Assembly: GCF_029784135.1 (NCBI RefSeq)
Contig: NC_073744.1
Span: 105,357,266-105,421,265, forward strand
From: Toxorhynchites rutilus septentrionalis
Lineage: Eukaryota; Arthropoda; Insecta; Diptera; Culicidae
Direction: 5' to 3'
DNA length: 64,000 nucleotides
The notes beneath the pieces are model-generated. The model saw only the letters and a program-made list of their open reading frames with translations. It was not told the origin of the DNA and did not search any database. The position numbers and the translations under genes are program-made. Positions 11,957 through 22,200 of this stretch are shown one piece after another. The first letter of the stretch is position 1. Each line of letters begins with the position of its first letter.

Positions 11957-12443
11957 TATCGGATATTCTATAGCAAACTCAAATTGGAACGTTTTTGCAG
12001 ATCTGTGTTCGATTTTTCGATATGGGCTTGTGGTTAAACATTCTCCAATATAGTCGCTTAAAAACCATTTGAGGTTCTGCAATTGACTGGGCCAGCAAGA
12101 AGCTCTACTTTTAGGGGTTCAATCACATCTCACATTACCAACGGTTTTGTAATAGCTGATTGAGCACCTGATTTTTCCTCAGCGGTTCAATCAAAACGCG
12201 TGGCGAGATGATATGCGAGCCTAAAGCTCGCATTGCTTTTAATTTTTCGATTAGAACGATTAACGTTCCATTTTTTTTTTAAATTTGATTTTGGACCATG
12301 TCTGGAATGGCCTGAAAAATCAAACACGATGGATTGTCAGTGCGCGTAGGGCAACTCCAAGATGATCAAGCAACAACCAGATACCAGCAACAAGCTTCTC
12401 AGCATCATGAGAATGTTTACGGGTAAAATTGTTGTAAAATTCT

Positions 12444-12899
12444 ATGTCATCAAAGGTGATCAGAGGAGTAAGTTGCCAAATAGGAAGCAAAAAGCCGATG
12501 GCAAATGTTGCTTCTGTGCCAATTTGCAATAATGATGCTGATCATAAATTCTGGTTATACGTATCAAAAATTCGTCCAGACGTCACCGTGGAATCGGTAT
12601 CGGCTATGGTTAAGGCTAATCTCGGGATCGAGGATAATATTTCAGTGGTAAACCTCATTCCAAAAGGCAGAGAGTTGGATTCCCTCACTTTTTTGTCCTT
12701 TAAAATTGGACTGGACCACTCGTTCAGGGAAAAGGCACTTGACCCATCTACATGGCCCGAAGGATTACTATTTCGTGAATTCGAAAACTACGGTTCACAA
12801 AAATTTGGAGTTCCAACGAAGTACAAGAAGTCTACAACGCCATTGATGCCACCAGAAACGGTTTCTTCTCCAACCGCGACTATCATGAATTTGAGTTAG
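12444..12899 (+). pseudogene. LINE B ORF1 fragment
   Basis: 152 codons containing FWLYVSKIRPDVTVESVSAM, NLIPKGRELDSLTFLSFKIG and STWPEGLLFREFE. This pattern is common to ORF1 C-terminal domains of mosquito CR1-type LINEs, which bind nucleic acid. The start is within the domain, so the N-terminus is missing, and the frame ends at 12899 well before the endonuclease. Confidence 0.6.
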
Positions 12900-13038
12900 T
12901 TCACTGCAGCCCGGGACGCAATAGTTTGAGTCATTCGGAAGGCCCCTCTCCTCCCATCCCAGTCGTGCCCTTCTCGCCGTCGGTCAGCAGTCGTCCCGGA
13001 CCTGCGTTTGGGCTTGGAAAAGGGGTCTTCCAGCCAGT

Positions 13039-14316
13039 TTGCACAGCCAGTACAGTTCCTCTGGATCTAATTTCGTTCCTGATTCTCGGTACGTTTTCAG
13101 TTGTATTTCTTCAATAAGTATGACAATGTCATACAGCCATTGCCCATTCGGCCAACCGCGGTTACTCCCAACGGAATGCACACAGAACAGCATGATGGAA
13201 GCTCCCAAACCACCCGGCACAGTCGAGCACCGCTGTCGTCTCTCCGCTGACTGCTCCTGCCACTCAAGACATTCCGTTCCTGTGTTCGCTGGTGAGGGAG
13301 TCTTCCAACTTGCTACCTCAGGCAAGTACGATTACAGTACCGTTCCTTCGCTTTCTGAAATCCGTCCCACTAATAGTGTTGCCTACATCGACGGTGCGGC
13401 TGATACCGCACCTAACTCTGATGCTCCCGTCGTTTCTGCTGTTTGTCGGTCATCATTCACCGAATCAGAGGATACATCGTCACCGTCACCGCTGACTGTT
13501 TCCAGCCGTCTATGGTTACTCCCAACGGAATGCGGGCAAAATAGCATGATGGAAGCTCCCAAACCGCCCGGCACAGTCGAGCACCGCTCTCGTCTCTCCG
13601 CTGACTGCTCCTGCCACTCAAGACATTCCGTTCCTGTGTCCGGAGCTGGTGAGGGAGTCTTCCAACTAGCTACTTCAGGCAAGTACGATTGCAGTACCGT
13701 TTCTCCGCTTCCTGATATTAGTCCCATTGATAGTGCTGCATACATCAATGGTGTGGTTGATGCCGAGCCGAACCTCGATGCCACTGTTGTTCCAGCTACC
13801 ACAACCTCGCATTTCAACGCTCTTTCCTCCAACCGTCATCAGGAAATTAGTGTATATTACCAAAACGTTGGCGGTATCAACAACAAGGTCGACGATTTCC
13901 GGGTAGTTGTATCAGACCAATGCTACGACATAGTAGTTCTCACGGAGACTTGGTTGGACTCACGTATACTCTCTCACCAAGTGTTCGGCTGCGACTACGA
14001 AGTTTTTCGTTGCGATAGGAACGCTGATAATAGTCGTAAGGCTAGAGGCGGAGGCGTTTTAGTAGCCGTGAACTCCAGACTTGAGACGAGGGCTGTAGAA
14101 AACCAAAAATGGTCTTGTCTAGAGCAGGTATGGACGGCGATCACACTTGGCGACCGCACTTTATATCTATGCGCATTGTATATCCCTCCTGACCGAACAC
14201 GAGAACGTGAACTTATCGAGATCCATTGCCAGTCAATCACGCAACGGTTTCCTTTATCCGGATCTGGGTCACTCAGCCCTCCATTCCAACGCGTCTTTTA
14301 TGCTAGATACTTATAG
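13039..14316 (+). pseudogene. LINE B ORF2, N-terminal region and endonuclease
   Basis: The first about 260 codons are low-complexity Ser/Pro/Thr-rich and contain an in-frame 354-bp tandem duplication. The endonuclease begins near 13847 (VYYQNVGGINNKVDDFRVVV), with LTETWLDS and ALYIPPDRT. It then loses frame near 14250 and lacks the GDFN and SDH blocks in this frame. The endonuclease would be inactive. Confidence 0.7.
13161..13797 (+). repeat. 354-bp in-frame tandem duplication within LINE B
   Basis: The segment starting GTTACTCCCAACGGAATGC at 13161 recurs at 13515, a period of 354 bp or 118 codons. Both copies encode LLPTEC.QNSMMEAPKPPG and HSRHSVPV with diverged tails. The duplication keeps the reading frame. 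Confidence 0.8.
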
Positions 14317-14728
14317 CTTAGCCACTCTCTCGCAAATTAATCACGTCACTAACGAGAACGGCCGTAGCCTGTATCTTTGCTTTGTGAGTGCGCAGGATAC
14401 AGCCCCATTCTTATGCGAGGCTCCCGCTCCTCTCGTGAAACTTACTCCTCACCACCCACCCTTGCTGGTTGCCGTTGGCACAAAACTGTTACAGGATATC
14501 AATATTTCACCTGTAGTCGTTTCTAACGACTTCCGTAATGCTGAACATCGTAGTATCAGTCAGTTGTTCTCTAGCTTCAATTGGGGCGACATATTAGATA
14601 CCGCTAACGTCGAGTCTGCAGCTGTAACATTCTCCAACGTTCTGGCATATGTCATCGATAGACATGTGCCAAAGAAGAAGTGCCTCCATACGTCCCGAAA
14701 ACCATGGTAAACACGAGAACTTCGACGA

Positions 14729-16066
14729 ATGAAATCCATAAAGAGGGCCGCATTAAGAAAGTTCACCAGATACCGCACACAAACTCTTCAATGCCAGTAT
14801 ACGAGAATCAATTACGAATACAAACGTGTCGCGAAACAATCTTTCCTGAATTGTCAGCGTAGAATACAGAGGAAACTCAAATCCCGCCCAAAACAATTTT
14901 GGAATTTTGTCAACGAGCAGCGCCATGAAGCTGGCCTGCCTTCGTCTATGACGTTCAACGGAAATGCGGCCTCTACTCAGCAGGATATCTGCAACCTATT
15001 CTCAGAAAAATTCGCCAGTGTTTTCACCGATGAAACATTAACCGACGACTATATCAGGCATGCTGCTAGCTACCTCCCCCGTTCTAACCAAACTCTGAGT
15101 AGGTTCGACATCAATACGGAGATGATTTCAAGGTCATTCTCAAAGTTCAAAACGTCGTTCAACCCGGGACCCGACGGTATTCCTTCAGCTTTTCCCAAAA
15201 CGCACATGAATGACCTATTGTTCCCGCTGCTCCACATATTTCAACTCTCTGTAGCCACCGGTGTTTTTCCGACCTGTTGGAAACTATCGCATATGTTCCC
15301 AGTCCATAAAAAGGGAAATAGACGAGATATTAACAATTATCGCGGCATCACTTCGCTTTGCGCTTTGGCAAAACTATTTGAGCTCGTTATTTTGGAACCG
15401 CTAGACGCTCTCAGCAAACCGTACATAAGTACTGACCAACACGGATTCACGACGGGCCGCTCCACCACCACAAATTTACTGTGCCTCACTTCTTACATCA
15501 CCGACAGCATGTTGAAGCATGCCCAAACGGACGCTATTTATACTGATCTGACTGCAGCCTTCGATAGATTAAACCACTGTATAGCTGTCGCCAAACTGGA
15601 CAGGCTTGGGATTAACGGCAACCTTCTACAATGGTTTCAATCATACCTCACTGGCCGTCGACTAGCCGTCGTTATAGGTGATTGCCAATCCCCTTTTTTC
15701 GCTGCTACGTCTGGTATACCACAAGGTAGCCATCTGGGCCCCTTGATATTTCTGATATACTTTAATGACGTAAATCTGGTAATTGAAGGTCCACGGCTAT
15801 CATATGCTGACGATTTAAAAATTTACCTTCAGGTCAGCTCGATTGAAGATTGTCGCTTCCTTCAACGACAGATGGATGCTTTCGCCGATTGGTTAACCGA
15901 ATGGAGGTTAACCCCGCTAAATGTTCTGTCATCTCGTTTTCGCGCACGAGACAGACCATATTGCACAACTATGTCCTGTTCGGCACGGAAATTGAGCGTG
16001 TCAGTGAAGTCAAGGACCTGGGTCATTTTAGACGTGCAACTCTCTTTCAAACCGCACATCAAAAAT
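14729..16066 (+). pseudogene. LINE B ORF2, reverse transcriptase
   Basis: RT blocks in order: SFNPGPDGIPSAF, FPVHKKGNRRDINNYRGIT, QHGFTTGRSTTTNL, YTDLTAAFDRLNH, SGIPQGSHLGPLIFLIYFND and the catalytic SYADDLKIY near 15800. A frameshift near 15920 moves the rest to the frame containing MEVNPAKCSVISF and VKDLG. The C-terminal part and 3-prime UTR are lost at about 16066. Confidence 0.85.
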
Positions 16067-16153
16067 AATAAAAATCTTTTTTTCATATATGTTTTGAATA
16101 CAAAAAATATATTTCTTGACTTATAACATTAAACAGTAAATGAAATCTTAATT

Positions 16154-16270
16154 TTATTCTGCTATAGTTTCAAAGACCAGCCTGATGTTTGCATTTGGTA
16201 CTGTAACCATTTTGAGTTCTGCATCGACTTGTCCCTTATTGAGTACTGATACTTGATAGTATTTGAGAAT
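16154..16270 (-). CDS. CYP315A1: P450 exon 7, C-terminus
   Basis: Acceptor TTTTTTACAG, then ILKYYQVSV through RLVFETIAE and a TAA stop at 16154-16156. The length and content match a P450 C-terminus. No canonical AATAAA was found just downstream. Confidence 0.85.
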   Translation of the reverse strand: MLKYYQVSVLNKGQVDAELKMVTVPNANIRLVFETIAE

Positions 16271-19200
16271 CTGTAAAAAATAGTTTCAAAGAACATGAAA
16301 TACATCAACGACATAAAGAAATATGTTACCTTGGAAATGAGAAAATGCATTTGGTATTGAGCAACCTTTTGTCCAATGCAACTACGACTTCCAATGGCAA
16401 ATGGTAAACTAGCATTTGCATTAAAAGGTGAAAATAGCTGCCTGTTATCGTCCCCACGTAACCATCGTTGCGGTAGAAACTCGTGAGGAGAATGAAAATT
16501 TTTGCTGTCCCTTCCTGCGCTATATAGGGAAAGTAACGCAAGAGTCTGAAAAAGATTTAAGGAATTGAGACTTTTTCAGCATTTGCGCATTTGCGCAGCA
16601 TTCCCTTACATGTTGAGGAATATTGTAGCATCCAATTTTAGCATCTTTCTCAAGAATTCTGCCAATGAAGGGCGCAATTGGAAACAGTCTCAATGTTTCT
16701 TTAATCGCTCCACGTACTAATGGTGATTCTTGATAATCATCTTTGATGCTGCTACGAATGTGAGATTGAATCTTTTGGTTCTCAGCCAACAGATACAAAC
16801 ACCATAAAGTTGCAAACGAGGTCTAAAATAATAGAAGTCCATTATAAATATTGAAAAATTTCCATAACGACTTTTCATATGGTTCTAGAACTTAATGTTA
16901 ATCATTGAGATAATTGAAATTGAAAAAAAGGACAGCGTATTTAGAAAATCGATTCAACTATTATTTGTTATTTTGAGTTATATGACTAACCTCAAACAAA
17001 CGGCCTAAATAAATGCCCAGGTTTACAAGTACCTCATGTACTCTAGTACATTACGTCTTCCAATACCTTCTCAAGTCCTCTAGTTTTGGTCGTGAGCAGT
17101 GTTGCTAATGGTCACCATCGTATGACTGTTCATGGAGACGTATGTGCTGTGTCATTAATGAACATCATAAAATGAACAGTCAAACAACCGTCGAACTAAA
17201 AATGTCATATGACATTTCGGCTTTTTTTTGTCCTATACATTTGATATCCATCACCCCGTAATTAAACAACAGTGTTCACGGGGAACGCTCACCGCTGAAA
17301 ACGTTCATTCAACACATTTGCACTTGATAGGGGAGAGTTCAACGGTTGCTTTGATATAGCAATCCGTCTGAATACCATCCATCGTGTATAGATGTGTGAG
17401 TGAGCAGGTGGATGTATATGTGCAGCTACGCTTGAATACAGAATAAAGGGAGAAAAAGAATGCACACCACTGCAGTTTTAATGTCAAATGACATTAAAAC
17501 TACAGTCATTTAGCCGGAATTGAGGGATGGTTATGAGCACGAATGGTAGAATGGAAATAGCATATTTTCATCGCTCTTCTGGGTACGGTCGACAGAAAGA
17601 GAAAACATATAAACGTTCAATTGATAGTCGTGTTTGCGGCCGTGCGTTTATTTCTGATGTGACTGTTAGAACCGAGCAATGCATTCTTGGTTACATTCGC
17701 AATACATATTGAGCCGTAACTCTTGAGCAAGGGCAGTATGTGATGGTTGAGAGAAATGTCGACCGTTTACAACACTGGTCGTGAGTAACCAGTCTTCCAT
17801 GTTTCACAAAAAACACTGCGTCCGGAATAAACATGTCCACGCTGCTGTTCATAGTTTTGTGTTTGAGTACAAACATGATTTTTTCGTACCTATGTTAGAA
17901 AATGTGACATTCGTGGTATGTTTGGACATACGATGTTTAATCCCAATGTTTCACATGATGTTCGAACATGGTGTACAGTTTCTCTTGCATTTTCACCTCA
18001 AGCACCGGCAGTGCGTAGAGTAGAAGAAGCAAATCGGACACCACACCACCACCACTCAACGCGTGGTGTGTTGGTATGTTGACATGGAAAAAATGCTTTC
18101 CTTTCATGACAATGGATGCTTCGTCTAAAATATTGGGCAAATAAAATAAACCTCTTTCTGTTCTGAACAAAATAAACATCGATTAATATCAGAGTTTTTC
18201 ACATTTGATATCATTATTTAGTGCACGCATCAATTTATATATTGAATTCATGTAACATTCGCTATTATTAGCTATTTGAACAAGTACTAAAATTGAATTA
18301 TTCAGCAGTGACATGTTAGGCGTGACGCTAACCACTCGACCACGGGAGCAACAATTTTGGCTGGATCTTTGAATACAAATAGCCAATACTGCTTGTTCGC
18401 GACGATAGCGACCCGAGCTATAAAACGAGCGGAGAAAAGGAGAAGAAAGGATGATGCAATCGCATGCACACATAGCATATGTAGTGCAGTGTAAGTGTAG
18501 CTTTTAGTTTTTTCCTTCATTCAGTTTGTGATAACATCGAGAAATTAATGGTGTGTTTTAGCCGCTGAAATTTCTCTGCTGGTTCTGCTGTGTGCCGCTG
18601 AAGGTTGCATCTAAAACTAATTTTTGGGTATTTATTTTTTTGGTCAGCATTTGTACGACGTCGCCCGCTATGCAGTCGGCTCCCCAGACTTTAATTGCCA
18701 ACATGCACGCAAAAAAATAGAAAGCTTCTTTCTATTCAGAGAGTGTTTTCTTTGAACGAAACCAAGGATTATTTAATCAGACTTGCAAAATGTGCATGAA
18801 CGATCTATAAACTTTTACTTAGTCGCGGCAATACATAAACACACTCTTTACAGATACACGGGCCGAAGGTTGTGCAGTCCACTGATGATTCAACAAGAGC
18901 CAAAGGTTGTACCGCTCATGACAACTCTACACGAGCTGATGATTGCGCCGGATAGTGATCATTCTATCCTGGATTCCTCGAGTCGAAAAAGATTATGAGA
19001 ACACTTGTAATACTAACCTCGAGCCAACCGCGAGTAATCGGTTACATATTACTAACATAGTTGTAAGCAAACATTGTCAAAATATTGAACTCCCGACCCC
19101 GTTAGGCTGACGCCATTTGAGCCTTAATAAACATATATATTTTGGTGCATGAACTCATAGCCTCTTAGTTCGTGCAATTTTTGAAATGCGAACTAAATTT

Positions 19201-22200
19201 CAAGTTCGTTTCTGTGAAAAAGTATTCTACGAAGAAATGTTTTGGGATGAATAATTTCTTTCCGTGTATGAAAAGAAACGAAACGAAAGCAATGAATACT
19301 GTGACATCGGGTGATATGTTTGTACATGATGTTCTTGAATTATAAACATCGTGTTTGTTTTCAAATGTTTATGTTTGTGTATCATTGTTCGTGTTTGGGA
19401 TAGACATTCAACACTAGCGAAAATCATATTCGAATTCGAACAAGAACATGGAATTTTCACATCGCGTGGACATGTGTAAGTGTTTTTCGGAAGACTGTGA
19501 GTAACTGGTTTGTATGTGAAATCGATTTAAAGAGGATTTATCGGTACTTTGATTGAGTTCCACAAAAAAGGTTTTTATTATTTTTCAGAACTGGAAGTAA
19601 CAGAACAAATGCAACTAAGCGTAAAAACGAGAAAGATGCGAACTGAAAATCACGCTGCGAGCTGCTCGATAGTTCCCAAATTTCCCCCAAACGCATCCAT
19701 TAGCGACAAATACTACACGCTTCCTTACCCCACCTCAACTTTGTATAACATACACATAATTCAGAGAATAAATCAATTCTATTTACCGTGTCTCCAGCTG
19801 CAATGATAAAGTCTGCAAATATTCTCTTTATGATTTCACGTGAATGAATGCAATTTTGCAATTCCGATAATAATCCATCACTACGTTTGATTTCGTCCAA
19901 TGCGATATCAATAATTCCATTTGCTAAAAATAACGCTCACATCGTGTATTTCAAAATTCAATATACTTCGTAGATAAATACCGATGTCTAAGGTCTCCGG
20001 CACTATTCTTTCGAAACTTTTCCATGCGTCTAACTGTAGCCGATCAGCGAGCGCAGGGGGTATGACCATTAATTTAGAGCTGTACAAAAATATTTGATAT
20101 ACTATTTGGGAGAACCTGTCAATTAAATCATCCAGTTTGTCAACATTTCCTTGGTTATAGGAACTGCCAAGCATCAGACTGAGAATTACTGAAAAAATGA
20201 AAGATAATTGTATGTTTGTGATTATAAAATATAAAACAATCGATTGAGTGTATCTCCGAGTGGATCTCTGCGTATCCCCGTGCTTGCCCCAATGAATAAG
20301 GTAAATGATGTTGGTTTGTCCAGTCGAAAATATGATCTTGGTTTGTCCACTTTTTGAATGCTCTGGTTTAGCGCACCTGTATGTATATAAAATTGTCTTT
20401 TTATTGATGATTTACAGTAGATTTATAGGATATTTTTTACCGGTTCACATGTTTTAAAGATTTTTAAAATCCACCTTCTATGGGTGTCAATACGCCCCTC
20501 ATTTGAGGTAGCTTTTATTCAATCACCAGATGATTATTTGGTACTTATTCAGACCTCTTCTTTTCTTTTTTTTTATTAAATCGTTTATTTTTACAGGCTC
20601 AGTTACATAAGTTTAAAGGAGCCAAACTCCTATCTGTATAGTTACAAGTATATATAAACATTTTTTATTAATTCTAATGTTAATGAAGTAGAGAACCGAT
20701 TACTCGCGGCTTGCTCGAGTTTAAAGACCTCTTCTTGATTATACCGTTTGTATCAAATTTATATACGAGGGTCGTTCAAAAAATATGTTTCAGGGCCTCA
20801 GGAATCGCGGAAAAATAAAGTTAAGACAAGAAACAAGATGATTTTCGTAATCTACGTTTTATTTTCTATTTTACTACATAATCGCCGTAACGTTCGAGGC
20901 ATTTTTCATAGCATGGCAAGAGTTTTTGTATTCCGAGCTTCAAAAAGATGGACGCTACGCACTTCGCGCTCGGAATAAAAAAACTCGTCCCACGTGCTAT
21001 GAAAAATGCCTCAAACGTTACGGCGAAAAATAGATTACGAAAATCCCCTTGTTTCTGAAACTTATTTTTTGAACGACTCTCGTATCTAAATCATGTAATT
21101 AATGCATCTCGATGACCCCAATTCTAATCATGATTTTTCCGATTCACTGATGTTGGTCTACCCACATGGCAACCGCTTAGCGCGCTGTAGTTTGTTTGTT
21201 TTTTTTGACGTAGAGCTACGTCTTTCATTAAGGGCGTCAAATCAGAAAACAGGTCACGTTTTTATGAAATAAAGTTAACGTTAATAACTATTTTTGCCGC
21301 GAACGGATTTTGGCGATTTACATACTAAATGAATCGGAAATTCCGTAAGATTTGTTTAATATGCCATACATTAGAATCCCCTTGTTAGTAAATGGTTAAA
21401 ATTCATGAAAACTTTAAGTGTTTCTATTTTCCCATACATTTGTTCTGTCCATTTTAGTGCTTTCCCGAACAGAGCTATCAATAACGAGCAACTTATCGAC
21501 GACCAACGGAGGGGAAATCGTAGGATTTAAAGTCTCCGTGAACAAAGGAAAAGAAGAAGAATGAAGGGGAATACTTGCCTAGAGTATAAACAGTGGATCT
21601 CGCTGAGGCAAACTTTTTTTTGAGTAATCCAGTTCACTTTGCTTTCGCTGCGCTTCGATCTAAGATTGGACCCCACCAGTGGTAATCCAATTTGGAAATC
21701 GTCGTTTGATTTTTCTGTTCGTTTTTCACGTTATTCGTATCGTGTGTTCTTCTTTCCGCGTCATAAATTGGATGCTTCGCGTAGTGTGCGATGAGCAAGA
21801 AGAAGAGGAAGGCAGGCTCGAGCCCTGCAAAAAACGAACGCATTGCCAGGGGCAATAAAATTTCGAGGTAAGCGTCATCTAATGATGCACGCGGTGTTGG
21901 TGCAGTGAAAAGCGCTCGCACTGAACTGAAGTAGGCGATTTCGGCGCGTCGGTCGAAAATGTAAACGGCCAGGCAGCAACCAAAATCAAGCTCCCCCCGC
22001 TGGTGGTGAAGGCGGTCGCTCTTGACAAACTCATCAGCGAATTCGCTTCGATGGGTGTTACAGCAGAGTACAAGCTGTGTGGCATAATTCGGTCTTTTTC
22101 CAAGCAGTTAACATTTTTTATTTTCCGTCTTCATAAGGGCTTCGTTTGTGCCTTTGAGAATGCATCAATGCATTAAACTGACATTATGGCGAAGCAGACG

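Larger units (their letters stand above)
12444..16066 (+). mobile_element. LINE B: CR1/T1-like non-LTR retrotransposon, 3-prime truncated
   Basis: An ORF1-like fragment is followed by endonuclease and reverse transcriptase on the plus strand. The RT contains YADDLKIY, as in CR1/T1/Q-type insect elements, and no RNase H is seen. Breaks occur near 12900, 14250 and 15920. It ends about 90 bp from the stop codon of the convergent P450 gene, so it may have shortened or replaced the 3-prime flank of that gene. Confidence 0.75.

Noticed and set aside
12320..12529. Minus-strand 69-codon host exon
   Set aside because: Overlaps the LINE B ORF1 region, has no convincing splice sites and no recognised family.
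18290..18349. Genuine tRNA gene
   Set aside because: Only the acceptor and D-arm part is tRNA-like. The anticodon and T arms do not fold.
19931..19947. A 17-bp intron (GTGAGCGTTATTTTTAG) in P450 exon 4
   Set aside because: Far below the minimum intron length for splicing. A single-base indel explains the frame change better.
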